A DNA stretch of 64,000 nt from Actinomadura xylanilytica. Its GTDB lineage: Bacteria; Actinomycetota; Actinomycetes; Streptosporangiales; Streptosporangiaceae. Shown here piece after piece: positions 27,854-36,399 of this stretch. The notes below the pieces were generated by a model. That model ran no database searches. It was not told the DNA's origin and saw only the letters and a program-made list of their open reading frames with translations. The DNA is taken from the NCBI RefSeq assembly GCF_030283145.1, contig NZ_JASNWE010000002.1:744001-808000 (forward strand), read 5' to 3'. Numbering within the stretch: the first letter of the stretch is position 1; each line of letters begins with the position of its first letter. The translations under genes were made by a program, and so were the position numbers.

Positions 27854-29173
27854 TCAGCGGGACCCGACCCGTTCGGCCATCGCGGCGGAGCCGATCTTGG
27901 GCTCGATGAGCTGCTCGACGCGGCCCTCCGGGCGGGCGCTCGGCCACAGGAGGCCGGGACGCGCGGCCAGCAGGCCGAACACGGTCTCGGGGACCACCAG
28001 CGCGAGCAGCAGGGTCAGCGACACGTCCCAGCCGCCGGTGGCCGAGTGCAGGACTCCGACGGCCAGCGGGCCGAACCCGGCGAGGAGGTAGCCGCCGGTC
28101 TGGGCCATGCCCGACAGCCGGGCGGCGACGGACGGGCCGGGCGAGCGCAGGCTGAGCAGCGTGTAGGCGAGCGGGAACGCCGAGCCGGTGCCGAGGCCGA
28201 GGACGGCGACCCACACCCAGCCGGCGCCCGGGGCGAGCAGCAGCCCGAGGATGCCGATCACCATCGTGGCGGCGACGCCGGCGACCATCGACCGCTGGTC
28301 GCGCATCCGGGCGGCCAGCACCGGCACCAGGAAGCCCAGCGGGATACCGATGATCATCATGACCGAGACCATCATCCCGCCGGTCGCGGCGGAGTACCCG
28401 GCGTCCCGCATGATCTCCGGCAGCCACGACATGAGCACGTAGAACATCAGCGAGGCCAGCCCCATGAAGGCCGCCACGTACCAGGCCAGCGGGGCGCGCA
28501 GCAGCGACCCCTCGCCGGCCGCGGCCCGCCCGCCCGGGGCGGGCCGGACGTCGGGTCCGGACGCGGCGGACAGGGCGTCCTGGCGCCGGCCGCGCAGTGC
28601 GAGCGGCCCCCACGCCAGGGCGGCGATCAGCGACGGGACGGCCCAGACGGCCAGGGCGAGGCGCCATCCGCCCGCGTCGTCCAGCGGGACGGCGAGCCCG
28701 GCCGCGATCGCGCCGCTGCTCGCCATGAGCATCATCGCCAGGCCGGTCAGCGATCCGACCCGGTCGGGGAAGACGCGCTTGATGACCGCGGGCATGAGCA
28801 CGTTGCCCATCGCGATGCCCGCTCCGGCCAGCACGGTCCCGGCGTACAGCGCGGGCTGCACCGGGACGACCCGCAGCACGATCCCCAGCGTGATCATCAC
28901 CAGCGCGCCGGCGATCGCCGTCTCGGCGCCAACCCGCCGGGCCAGCACCGGGGCGACCGAGGCGAACCCGCCCAGGCACAGCACCGGCAGCGTGGTGAGG
29001 ACGCTCACCCCCACACCGGACAGCCCGAAGGCGTCCTGGAGCTCGCCGAGCATCGGGGAGATGCCGGCGATCGCGGCCCGCAGGTTGACGGTCAGGAGGA
29101 CCAGGCCGGTGACGGTCCAGATCGCGGTGGCGCGTGAGACGCGGGGGGCAGGGGTCGTGCTCGTGGTGGTCAT
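27854..29173 (-). CDS. CynX/NimT-type MFS transporter
   Basis: 439 residues, about 12 membrane helices. The start VLLTVNLRAAIAGISPML is typical of the cyanate/nitroimidazole (CynX/NimT) branch of the major facilitator family. A soluble loop occurs near residues 205-235, between helices 6 and 7. ATG 29173 is preceded by a GC-rich leader. The substrate is unknown; a cyanase gene is not seen. A FadR-type regulator gene lies 158 bases upstream on the same strand and is the probable controller. Confidence 0.9.
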   Translation of the reverse strand: MTTTSTTPAPRVSRATAIWTVTGLVLLTVNLRAAIAGISPMLGELQDAFGLSGVGVSVLTTLPVLCLGGFASVAPVLARRVGAETAIAGALVMITLGIVLRVVPVQPALYAGTVLAGAGIAMGNVLMPAVIKRVFPDRVGSLTGLAMMLMASSGAIAAGLAVPLDDAGGWRLALAVWAVPSLIAALAWGPLALRGRRQDALSAASGPDVRPAPGGRAAAGEGSLLRAPLAWYVAAFMGLASLMFYVLMSWLPEIMRDAGYSAATGGMMVSVMMIIGIPLGFLVPVLAARMRDQRSMVAGVAATMVIGILGLLLAPGAGWVWVAVLGLGTGSAFPLAYTLLSLRSPGPSVAARLSGMAQTGGYLLAGFGPLAVGVLHSATGGWDVSLTLLLALVVPETVFGLLAARPGLLWPSARPEGRVEQLIEPKIGSAAMAERVGSR

Positions 29174-29331
29174 GTCGCCTTCGTCATGCGCCGTGGCGCG
29201 TCGAACGTGGGGATGATCGGATCGCGGCGGACGGCCTCGGGCCCTTGAGAAGGACCACCGTCCGCGAAATGGGACCGGGCCCGTGGTGCGTTCAGGCCCG
29301 GCGAAAGTCGGAAGGTCTGGGGGCGGAAGGG

Positions 29332-30111
29332 TCAGACGGGCGCCGGCGACTCCGGGCCGTCCGCGGCGGGCGCCTGGCCCCGTGGAACGCCGGCGGCGCC
29401 GCCGGACGGCTCGGTCCCCGTGGACGGCGCGGTGCCGCCGGACGGAGCGGTCGAGCGGAGGATCTGGTCGAGACACGAGTGCGTCGCCTCCGCGGCGGCG
29501 GTCGCGTCGCCCGCCTCGATGGCGTTGGCGATGGTGTCGTGCGGGATGCCGGAGTACTCCAGCAGGGCGCCGGCCGCTCCGATGCTGGCGCGCAGCACCA
29601 TGCCGAAGTCGCGGTAGAGCTCGGTCAGCACCTGGTTGTGCGTGGCCTCGACGACCGTCAGGTGGAACTCGAGGTCGGCCTCGACGAACGCGCCGTGGTC
29701 ACCGGCCGCCCAGGCGGCGTCGCGGCGGGCGAGGGCCGCGCCGATGGCCTCGATGTCGGCGGGGGTGCGGCGGGTGGCGGCGAGGCGCGCGGCCTCCACC
29801 TCCAGGCCCCGCCGCACCTCCAGGATCTCGATCAGCTCGGCGGTCTGGAGCCGGCGCCGGACGGCTCCGGAGAGCTCGCTCGTGGCGCGGACGTAGGTTC
29901 CGTCGCCCTGCCTGCCCTCCAGGAGTCCCGCGTGCGTCAGCGCGCGGACCGCCTCCCGGACGGTGTTGCGGCCGACCCCGAGGGACTCCGACAGCACCGG
30001 CTCCGGCGGGATCTTCGCACCGACGGCCCAGCCGCCCGAGGAGATCTCCTCCCGGAGCTGGTCGATCACCTGCTCGACCAGCGACGCACGGCGGGCGGTG
30101 CGGAGTGTCAC
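29332..30111 (-). CDS. FadR-subfamily GntR regulator
   Basis: 259 residues. The winged helix has QLREEISSGGWAVGAKIPPE, then LSESLGVGRNTVREAVRALT and LEGRQGDGTYV. The C-terminal FCD domain has the metal-ligand pattern (D...H at about 145-149, FVEADLEFHLTVVEATHN; a later H in THSCLDQIL). The last 40 residues are Gly/Pro/Thr-rich and likely disordered. Members sense carboxylates or amino-acid-like ligands. It lies upstream of the CynX-type transporter gene. Confidence 0.92.
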   Translation of the reverse strand: MTLRTARRASLVEQVIDQLREEISSGGWAVGAKIPPEPVLSESLGVGRNTVREAVRALTHAGLLEGRQGDGTYVRATSELSGAVRRRLQTAELIEILEVRRGLEVEAARLAATRRTPADIEAIGAALARRDAAWAAGDHGAFVEADLEFHLTVVEATHNQVLTELYRDFGMVLRASIGAAGALLEYSGIPHDTIANAIEAGDATAAAEATHSCLDQILRSTAPSGGTAPSTGTEPSGGAAGVPRGQAPAADGPESPAPV

Positions 30112-30250
30112 GGTCCCTCCCGATCGCGGCCCGAACCGGAACCTCCGGTGAGCCAGTCATCCCATGTCTCCATGTTAGGACTACGAGGGCCGTGCTTTTA
30201 TTCCCGCCCACCGCCGGTCTCCTCGCCGGGCGGCGGGCCCGGCCAGGAGG

Positions 30251-31738
30251 TCAGACGCGGCCGAGGTCGCGGTCGGCCGCCTGGGAGCGGGCGGAGCAGA
30301 GACCGACGGCCTCCAGGCCCCGCCGGTACGCGGCGGCGGCCGAATCGGGGTCGCCGACGAGCTCGAAGAGCTCGCCCTGCTCCCGGAAGAGCCCGGCGGC
30401 GGTGCGGCCGGGCGCGAGGCCGGCCAGCTGCTCGGCGGCGATGCCCAGGACGACCTGGGCGGCCGTGCGGTCCCCCTGCGCGATGCGGGCGCGCGCGAGG
30501 ACGAGGCGCGCGAGGACGGTCTTGTGCGTGCGCGCGGGCAGCCCGGCGTCCGGACGAGGGGTCACCACGGGCTCCGGGACGGCGGTGGGCGACCCGTCGG
30601 CGGTGGGCGCCGCGAGCGCCATGCCCGTCTCCAGGAACTCCTCCAGGCCCGCGATGGCCTGCGCGGGGTCGCCCATCAGCACGAGCGCGCGGGCCTTGGC
30701 GATGGTGGCCTCGGTGCCCTCCACGCCGTCCAGCGACGTGGTCTGCCGGAGGAGTTCGAACGCTTCCGCCGCGGCTTCGGGAGTCCCCTCCGCGCGCGGG
30801 CGCGCGAGCTCGGCGGAACCGGCGACGGCGAACGTGCCACCCATCCCGGTGTCGGCGATGGAGGGCGGGACAGAGAACGGCGGCACGCCCCGGAGCAGGG
30901 CCTTGGCCGCCGCGAGGTCGAGGCGGGCGCGGGACTGCGGGGGCGTGCCTTCGGTACGGGCGGCCAGGGCCTTGTCGGCCAGGTGCAGCGAGTCGCCGAT
31001 CGCGCCGCCTTCGAGCGCCCGGATGCTGGCGCGCTGGTACGCGTCGGCCGGGGACTCGTCGGGGGCGGAGACCAGCAGCCGGCGGCCGAGGGCGTGCGCG
31101 CGTTCGGGATCGGAGCGGTCCACGTAGGCCAGGAGGAGGATCCGCCCGACCTCGGCGTGCTCGACGCCGACGTCGAGGCCGAGACCGCGCAGCCGGTCCA
31201 GCGCGCGCTCGCCGAGGGCGATGGCCTGGCCGAGGTCGCCGACCGCGTGGTAGCAGCGGGCCAGCGCGATCACCGGCGGCAGCCAGCTCGCCCGGCCGGG
31301 GTCGCGCTCGGCCTGCTCGCGCAGCTCCTCGAACAGGGTGATGGCCTGGCCGGTGCGGCCGAGCTCCTCCAGCGCGCGGGCGCGTCCCCAGCGGGCCCGG
31401 GAGGTGAGGTCCGGGTCGTCGCTGCGGTCGATCACGTCGTCGAATCCGGCCTCGGCCGTGGCCGGATCGCCGGCCAGCAGCGCCAGATGGGCGTGCCGTT
31501 CGCGGACCTCGAGATGGGCGCGCTGCTCCGGCTCGACGCCTTCGGCGAGGTATTCGGGGGTGCAGCCGAGCCGTTCGGCCAGCATGCGCAGAACGGTCGG
31601 CGTCGGCGTGCGCTTACCCGACTCGATCAACGAGATGTAGCTGTCGGAAAGGTCGTGACCGGCGAGCTGTGCCTGCGACAAGCGTCTGGTCAGCCGCAGG
31701 TTGCGGACACGTTCGCCGACGTTGCCTGGACCCGGCAT
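30251..31738 (-). CDS. XRE regulator with TPR domain
   Basis: 495 residues. The N-terminal HTH (GERVRNLRLTRRLSQAQLAG, DLSDSYISLIESGKRTPTPT) spans about 7-65, followed by roughly eight TPR-like helical hairpins (for example LARCYHAVGDLGQAIALGER and LFREQGELFELVGDPDSAAA). A disordered Pro/Thr-rich insert lies around 385-410. The architecture resembles peptide- or state-sensing regulators, but there is no adjacent peptide gene. Two direct repeats 50-77 bases upstream may be its own operator. Confidence 0.87.
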   Translation of the reverse strand: MPGPGNVGERVRNLRLTRRLSQAQLAGHDLSDSYISLIESGKRTPTPTVLRMLAERLGCTPEYLAEGVEPEQRAHLEVRERHAHLALLAGDPATAEAGFDDVIDRSDDPDLTSRARWGRARALEELGRTGQAITLFEELREQAERDPGRASWLPPVIALARCYHAVGDLGQAIALGERALDRLRGLGLDVGVEHAEVGRILLLAYVDRSDPERAHALGRRLLVSAPDESPADAYQRASIRALEGGAIGDSLHLADKALAARTEGTPPQSRARLDLAAAKALLRGVPPFSVPPSIADTGMGGTFAVAGSAELARPRAEGTPEAAAEAFELLRQTTSLDGVEGTEATIAKARALVLMGDPAQAIAGLEEFLETGMALAAPTADGSPTAVPEPVVTPRPDAGLPARTHKTVLARLVLARARIAQGDRTAAQVVLGIAAEQLAGLAPGRTAAGLFREQGELFELVGDPDSAAAAYRRGLEAVGLCSARSQAADRDLGRV

Positions 31739-31788
31739 GTGAACTCACTTAGCGGAAGTAATCAGGCGGCTAGGGTGCCGACATGATT

Positions 31789-31815
31789 GCACATTGCGGG
31801 TTATCGCACATCGCG
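31789..31815 (-). promoter_or_regulatory. direct repeat upstream of XRE-TPR gene
   Basis: gcacattgcg (31789-31798) and gcacatcgcg (31806-31815) repeat with a 17-bp period, differing at one base. They lie in the 410-base gap 31739-32148, which has no gene. Confidence 0.45.
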
Positions 31816-32097
31816 AGTAACGAAGCGACAAAAGCTGGGATGACCCGGTCGGCCCCGTGCGCCCCTTTGTGGTCGGTGGTACGCGCCCCGCGGGCGGGCC
31901 GGTCCGAACCGCCGGGCCGCGTGGAGGCCACCGCCGTCCGCGCCGCCTGAGGGCCGTCCGGTTCGACCGCGGAGCCTGTCGTCTCCGACGGTAGCCGACG
32001 GACCAGCCAAGATCACCGCTACCTCGGATATTGATCACTCCACCGCGCCATCGGGCCAGTGGCCCGGACCGGCCGCCGTCCCGGGCGGCGAACGGCG

Positions 32098-32131
32098 CGC
32101 GCCGAGCCCCGTCCGGACGGGGCTCGGCGCG
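32098..32131. terminator. 34-bp perfect palindrome after PH-domain gene
   Basis: cgcgccgagccccgtcc and its exact complement meet without a loop 18 bases after the stop at 32149. It is similar in style to the palindrome at 5787. Confidence 0.8.
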
Positions 32132-32148
32132 GACGATCACGCGGGCGG

Positions 32149-32667
32149 TCAGTCGTCGGGGGTGGGGTTCTTGTTCGGAAAGATCATTTCGCAGACCTCG
32201 AGGTAGAGCTGCTCGGGATAGGGGAGGAAGGGCACATTGGTCAGCGCCTGGTCCTGGCCCGCGGACTCCAGCACGAACTCGCCGTAGCCGAGCATCCGGC
32301 CGGCGATCGTCCGTTTGAAGCTCATGTCGGTGACCTTGGCCAGCGGCATCATCGCGACCTTGCGGGTGATCAGGCCGGTGGTCAGCAGCATCCGCTGGTT
32401 GGTGATGACGAAGTAGTCGACCGACCACTCGGCGACCCGCCACACGAACCAGGCGAGCAGGATCAGCCAGCCCCACCAGATCCAGGTGATGACGTTGGTG
32501 ACGGTATTGCTGAGCACGCCGGCGATGATCAGGCCGCCGAGCACCAGCCCGACCGGCATCATCAGCACGGCCGGGTGCCTGCGCACCGTGATGACCTGCG
32601 TCTCGTGCGGGAGAAGGTACTTGTTCACCGATGCCGGGGCGGAGTCACCCGGCGTCACCAGCCTCAT
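32149..32667 (-). CDS. PH domain-containing membrane protein
   Basis: 172 residues. An N-terminal strand (YLLPHETQVITVRRHPAVL) leads into two adjacent membrane helices (about 35-80, VGLVLGGLIIAGVL and TWIWWGWLILLAWFVW). Then comes a bacterial PH (bPH_2/YdbT-like) domain: YFVITNQRMLLTTGLITRKV, MMPLAKVTDMSFKRTIAGRM, LGYGEFVLESAG. It is probably cytoplasm-facing at the membrane. Role unknown. ATG 32667 begins 7 bases after the 52-residue gene, so the two form an operon. Confidence 0.88.
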   Translation of the reverse strand: MRLVTPGDSAPASVNKYLLPHETQVITVRRHPAVLMMPVGLVLGGLIIAGVLSNTVTNVITWIWWGWLILLAWFVWRVAEWSVDYFVITNQRMLLTTGLITRKVAMMPLAKVTDMSFKRTIAGRMLGYGEFVLESAGQDQALTNVPFLPYPEQLYLEVCEMIFPNKNPTPDD

Positions 32668-32674
32668 GCCGGCC

Positions 32675-32833
32675 TCAAGCGATCGCGTTGACGAAGGTGG
32701 CCAGGGAACCGGCGGCCGATGCCAAGCCGTCCGCAGCGGTGTACACCGACTTTGCCGCCCCCTCGGGTTGGCTGAAGACGTAGAAGGCCACGAAGGCCAC
32801 CGCGGCCCACGTGAAGTACTTCTTGGCGGGCAC
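32675..32833 (-). CDS. small membrane protein, 52 aa
   Basis: Too short for many gene finders. It starts MPAKKYFTWAAVAFVAFYVF and ends SLATFVNAIA. One membrane helix follows a short basic start, then an amphipathic Ala-rich helix. GTG 32833 has GGGAGG five bases upstream. The basic-aromatic start followed by a helix is recalled as recurring among actinobacterial genes of this size. It precedes the PH-domain gene by 7 bases and may act with it. Confidence 0.8.
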   Translation of the reverse strand: MPAKKYFTWAAVAFVAFYVFSQPEGAAKSVYTAADGLASAAGSLATFVNAIA

Positions 32834-32915
32834 GACTGCCTCCCAGAGCACGATGACCCACTGACCCCAAGTCAGTTTTGCACAGCACGCAGCCCCGGCA
32901 TAGCAAGGGTTACTG

Positions 32916-33176
32916 CTAGGGCGCGTTGCCGAGGGTCGTGCGCCGCGCCTGGCGCAGCTTTTCGGCCGCCACCGTGGCGAGCACCTCCAGGTGCTTGCGG
33001 GCGATCCGCTCGACCAGGACCGGCTGCGCCGACCCCGTGACCTCCAGTGCCCCGTGCCGAGCCGCCGCGACGCACCGGGCGACGGTCTCGGCGGCGTGCA
33101 CGCCCTCGAACTCCGCGGTGAGACGCTCGCCGATCTCCGTATAGCGCGGCTGGTCGCTGTCCCCTTGGTGAGCCAT
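32916..33176 (-). CDS. small helical protein, three-helix-bundle type
   Basis: 86 residues, all-helical: YTEIGERLTAEFEGVHAAET, then VARCVAAARHGALEVTG, VLVERIARKHLEVLATVAAE. This resembles the short actinobacterial three-helix dimerisation-domain proteins, whose function is unknown. The frame runs upstream, but ATG 33176 (or GTG 33179) follows GAGGAA. No membrane segment. Confidence 0.72.
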   Translation of the reverse strand: MAHQGDSDQPRYTEIGERLTAEFEGVHAAETVARCVAAARHGALEVTGSAQPVLVERIARKHLEVLATVAAEKLRQARRTTLGNAP

Positions 33177-33365
33177 CACGCTTCCTCGAGCTCGCTCACA
33201 CCACCCCGGGCCGGTCCCCTGTGCCGGGGCGGCGGAGGGAACGATCATCGACGTTCCGTAGCCCTTTACTACCCACGGTCACACACGATCGAACATGGCG
33301 GATATCGCGCTCCGAATGGGGCGTGACGGGCCAGACCGGCGGGACGGGCAGACCGCCTGGACGGG

Positions 33366-34004
33366 TCAGACCACGCCGTACAGGCGATCCCCGGCGTCGC
33401 CGAGACCGGGGAGGATGAATCCCTGGTCGTTGAGGTGCGAGTCGATGGCCGCGGTGACGACGCGGACGGGCGCACCGGTGCCCTCGAACTCCTGCTCCAT
33501 GTACTTCAGGCCCTCCGGGGCGGCGAGCAGGCACAGTGCCGTGACGTCGTCGGCGCCGCGCTCGAACAGCAGCTTGATGGCCGCGGCGAGCGTGCCGCCG
33601 GTGGCGAGCATGGGGTCGAGCACGTAGCACTGCCGGCCGGACAGGTCGTCGGGGAGCCGGGTGGCGTACGTCTGCGCCTGGAGCGTCCCCTCGTCGCGGA
33701 TCATGCCGAGGAAGCCAACCTCGGAGGTGGGGAGCATCCGGGTCATCCCGTCGAGCATGCCGAGGCCGGCCCGGAGAATCGGCACGACCAGCGGCTTGGG
33801 GCTGGCGAGCCGCACGCCCTGAGCGGGGGCCAGCGGCGTCTGCACCGTGGCCTCGGCCACTCGGACATCCCGGGTAGCCTCGTAGGCAAGTAGGGTGACC
33901 AGTTCGTCGGCGAGCCGGCGGAACGTGGGCGAATCGGTGCGCACGTCCCGCAGCGTGGTGAGCTTGTGCGCGACGAGGGGGTGGTCGACGGCGAGGGTCT
34001 CCAT
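33366..34004 (-). CDS. upp: uracil phosphoribosyltransferase
   Basis: 212 residues, standard length. It converts uracil and PRPP to UMP in pyrimidine salvage. The PRPP loop DPMLATGGT is at 130-138, the family wording [13 protein letters not shown] at 75-87, and the C-terminal uracil-binding [13 protein letters not shown] is present. ATG 34004 is preceded by TACGGT and 6 nt, a leaderless arrangement. It is divergent from the 34089 gene. Confidence 0.97.
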   Translation of the reverse strand: METLAVDHPLVAHKLTTLRDVRTDSPTFRRLADELVTLLAYEATRDVRVAEATVQTPLAPAQGVRLASPKPLVVPILRAGLGMLDGMTRMLPTSEVGFLGMIRDEGTLQAQTYATRLPDDLSGRQCYVLDPMLATGGTLAAAIKLLFERGADDVTALCLLAAPEGLKYMEQEFEGTGAPVRVVTAAIDSHLNDQGFILPGLGDAGDRLYGVV

Positions 34005-34010
34005 GGCCTC

Positions 34011-34016
34011 ACCGTA
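34011..34016 (-). promoter_or_regulatory. -10 element of leaderless upp
   Basis: On the minus strand TACGGT lies 6 nt before ATG 34004. Confidence 0.5.
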
Positions 34017-34088
34017 GCCCACTTGCCACCCTTGGCCAGACCCTCCTATCGCGTGGATAGGAGCCCCTGAGCTGGGCAGTATGCCGTT

Positions 34089-34475
34089 ATGAGCACAGAG
34101 CGCGAGCAGCAGCCGAGACATCTGGGACGGGCCGGCGAGTCCGCGCCGGATCCTCCCGGGCCCGCGCTCGTCCATACCTCTGACCAGGCCCTCGAACGCG
34201 AAGGCGGTGCCTCCATCGAGAACCCGCACGAGATGACCACCGAGGCCGCCGGGACGTCCGCGGCGTCCGCCGCGTCCACCGCGGACGGGGACGGGGTCGC
34301 GACCGGTCCCGGGGAGCTCTCCTCCGAGGAGGTCCGCGAGCATCTCCGCCGCCGGGCGGCGTTCCTGCGGGAGCTCGCCGAGGCGCGCGAGCTGCGCCGC
34401 CGGGTGACCCCGCACCGCTCCCGCCGGGCCCGGATCCATGCGGCGCTGCGCCGCCGCACCTTCCGGATCAACTGA
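34089..34475 (+). CDS. hypothetical protein, disordered with basic tail
   Basis: 128 residues. The first 75 are Gly/Ala/Ser/Thr/Glu-rich and probably disordered. The last 50 are helical and basic ([23 protein letters not shown], then [15 protein letters not shown]), suited to nucleic-acid contact. No clear RBS. I do not recognise a family. Its position before the tadA cluster may be incidental. Confidence 0.6.
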   Translation: MSTEREQQPRHLGRAGESAPDPPGPALVHTSDQALEREGGASIENPHEMTTEAAGTSAASAASTADGDGVATGPGELSSEEVREHLRRRAAFLRELAEARELRRRVTPHRSRRARIHAALRRRTFRIN

Positions 34476-34683
34476 CCCGGTCCGGTCCCCCTCCAGCGGG
34501 CGGAGGTGCGGCTTCCGCCGTGGTGGACGGGGTACGTCCGATACATTCGTTCCGCGGCGCTGGTGCCAGCGCCGACTTCCCACCGCACAGGCAGGGTGCA
34601 CCGCCCCGTTCGGTGGTGGGGGACGCGAGGGCGCGCTGCATCTGCGACCATGCCCTGGCGGAAACCGTGCCGGTGGGGTGGAA

Positions 34684-35169
34684 ATGACGGATGTGGACGC
34701 GACGGATTTCGCCGTCGTGGTGTACCGGGAAGACGAGCGCTGGGAGGCGGAGATCCTCCCGGTGGCGCTGACCGGCGACCTGACCGGGCTGATCCACGCC
34801 CTGCGCCAGCAGCCGAGCCTGGGCGGCACGGTGGGGCTGGTCGCGGTCGGCGACGACTTCTTCGTGGCGATCCGGCTGCTCGGCGACGAGGTGATGGTCT
34901 TCCTGTCCGACGTCACCGCCTCGGTCGACTGGCCGCTGGCCGGGCAGGTGCTCGACTACCTCGACATCCCGATCCCCGAGGACGAGGAGCTCGACCAGGT
35001 GCTCCCGGTCGGCGACATGTCCATCTTCTCCGACCTGGGGCTGGACGAGATGGAGCTCGGCGCGATCTCCGGCGACCTGGAGCTGTACCCGGACGAGATG
35101 CTGCTGAGCGTCGCCGGGCGGCTCGGCTTCGCCGCCGCGTTCGAGCGGGCGCTCGACGGCATCGGCTGA
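34684..35169 (+). CDS. tRNA adenosine deaminase-associated protein, copy 1
   Basis: 161 residues: [20 protein letters not shown], then [20 protein letters not shown], and a closing [29 protein letters not shown]. This acidic alpha/beta protein is regularly found next to tadA in actinobacteria and named for that association only. ATG 34684 follows GGGGTGGAA. The next gene encodes a shorter paralog with the same fold and ending. Confidence 0.85.
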   Translation: MTDVDATDFAVVVYREDERWEAEILPVALTGDLTGLIHALRQQPSLGGTVGLVAVGDDFFVAIRLLGDEVMVFLSDVTASVDWPLAGQVLDYLDIPIPEDEELDQVLPVGDMSIFSDLGLDEMELGAISGDLELYPDEMLLSVAGRLGFAAAFERALDGIG

Positions 35170-35224
35170 CCGTTCGCCGTACGAGGGGTGTGACCTGCGC
35201 ATCCTTGTGGGTCACAATGGACCG

Positions 35225-35662
35225 GTGTCCTACTTCGCCGCCGTCTTCGCGCGGACCCCTGAGGGCTGGATCGGTGCCGAGGCCGTGCTGGCCGAGGCCG
35301 AGGGAGTCGACGACGTCGCCGACCTGATGCGGGAGGCGGCCGTCGAATCGTACGGCGACCCGGTGGTGCTGCTCATCGAGCAGGACGACGACTGGTTCGC
35401 GGTCGTCCGGCTCGACGGCGAGCAGGAGCCGCGGGCGTTCGTGTCCACCGTCCGCGAGGACGGGCTGGGCGGACTGTTCCACCAGCTCGTCGGCGAGGCG
35501 CCGACCGGCGATCCGGCCGGCGACCCGGCGCTGCTGGAAGACCTCGGCGTCAACGGCGGTCACCTCGGCGACCTCGGCGAGCGGGCCCTCCCCGGCGACG
35601 CGCTGCTGACGGTCGCCGAGCAGGCGGGCTTCGGCGAGGAGTTCGACCGGATCCGTGGCTGA
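35225..35662 (+). CDS. tRNA adenosine deaminase-associated protein, copy 2
   Basis: 145 residues. It shares with the previous product the opening (SYFAAVFARTPEGWIGAEAV), the core DDDWFAVVRLDGEQEPRAFV and the ending GDALLTVAEQAGFGEEFDRI. The pair is a tandem duplication with strong divergence. GTG 35225 is chosen; the frame also opens at 35207. The stop overlaps the tadA start by 8 bases, arguing for coupled translation with tadA. Confidence 0.83.
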   Translation: MSYFAAVFARTPEGWIGAEAVLAEAEGVDDVADLMREAAVESYGDPVVLLIEQDDDWFAVVRLDGEQEPRAFVSTVREDGLGGLFHQLVGEAPTGDPAGDPALLEDLGVNGGHLGDLGERALPGDALLTVAEQAGFGEEFDRIRG

Positions 35663-36218
35663 GATCACTCCCGGGCCGGATGGCGGAGCCGGTGACGAGG
35701 CGGCCTGGCACGAGACGACCCGGCACAAGGCGACCGGGCACGGCACCACCGGGCACGACACCACCGGGTACGAGGCCGCTATGCGCCGTGCCCTCGGTGA
35801 GGCGCGGCTGGCGGGCGCCGCGGGCGACATCCCGGTCGGCGCCGTCGTGCTGGACGAGTCCGGTGAGACCATCGGCACCGGCCGCAACGACCGGGAGCTG
35901 ACCGCCGACCCCACCGGCCACGCCGAGATCGTCGCGATCCGCGCCGCCGCCGCGTCACGCGGCGCCTGGCGGCTGTCCGGCTGCACGCTGGTGGTCACCC
36001 TGGAGCCGTGCACGATGTGCGCCGGGGCGGCCGTTCAGGCCCGTCTGGGCCGTGTCGTCTACGGCGCCGTCGATCTCAAGGCGGGCGCGGCGGGGTCGCT
36101 GTGGGACGTCGTCCGGGACCGGCGGCTCAACCACCGGCCCGAGGTCGTCGCCGAGGTCCTCGCCGACGAGTGCGGCGCCTTGCTCACCGAGTTCTTCACC
36201 CGCCGCAGAGTCGGGTAG
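35655..36218 (+). CDS. tadA: tRNA(Arg) adenosine-34 deaminase TadA
   Basis: 187 residues. The enzyme converts A34 of tRNA-Arg(ACG) to inosine. The zinc/catalytic motifs are H89-A-E91 and P118-C-T-M-C122. The core starts at YEAAMRRALGEARLAG (about 39). The first 38 residues are an extra extension with a His/Thr repeat (TGHGTTGHDTTGYE) encoded by a tandem 15-nt repeat (about 35717-35770). The GTG at 35655 lies inside the previous gene; if the true start is later (ATG 35781) the extension would not be made, but that start cuts into the first helix. Confidence 0.92.
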   Translation: MAEITPGPDGGAGDEAAWHETTRHKATGHGTTGHDTTGYEAAMRRALGEARLAGAAGDIPVGAVVLDESGETIGTGRNDRELTADPTGHAEIVAIRAAAASRGAWRLSGCTLVVTLEPCTMCAGAAVQARLGRVVYGAVDLKAGAAGSLWDVVRDRRLNHRPEVVAEVLADECGALLTEFFTRRRVG

Positions 36219-36228
36219 GCTTCCCCGC

Positions 36229-36313
36229 GGTGGTGTCGCCTAGTGGACGAGGGCGCACGCCTCGAAAGCGTGTGAAGTGCAAGCTTCCGTGGGTTCGAAT
36301 CCCACCACCACCG
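36229..36313 (+). tRNA. tRNA-Ser(CGA)
   Basis: An 85-nt class II tRNA: acceptor ggtggtg/caccacc, anticodon stem cacgc/gcgtg with loop ctcgaaa (anticodon CGA), a long variable arm, T-arm gtggg-ttcgaat-cccac, discriminator G. It starts 10 bases after tadA. Confidence 0.95.
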
Positions 36314-36319
36314 CCGTCC

Positions 36320-36361
36320 AAAAGGGCCGCCGATCTGCGTTCGCAGACGAGCGGCCCTTTT
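36320..36361. terminator. hairpin between tRNA-Ser and EamA gene
   Basis: Perfect 11-bp arms aaaagggccgc (36320-36330) and gcggccctttt (36351-36361) enclose an inner tctgc/gcaga stem. With A- and T-runs at both ends it can serve both directions. Confidence 0.88.
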
Positions 36362-36399
36362 CCGTTCCACCGTTCCCCGAGGACGTTCGGGGCGCCGGG

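Noticed and set aside
29240..31340. Long plus-strand frames opposite the FadR and XRE-TPR genes
   Set aside because: Arg/Gly/Pro-rich antisense shadows with no start signals or motifs.
36229..36313. Selenocysteine or Leu tRNA because of the long variable arm
   Set aside because: Anticodon CGA with serine identity features; 85 nt and a normal acceptor of seven pairs.
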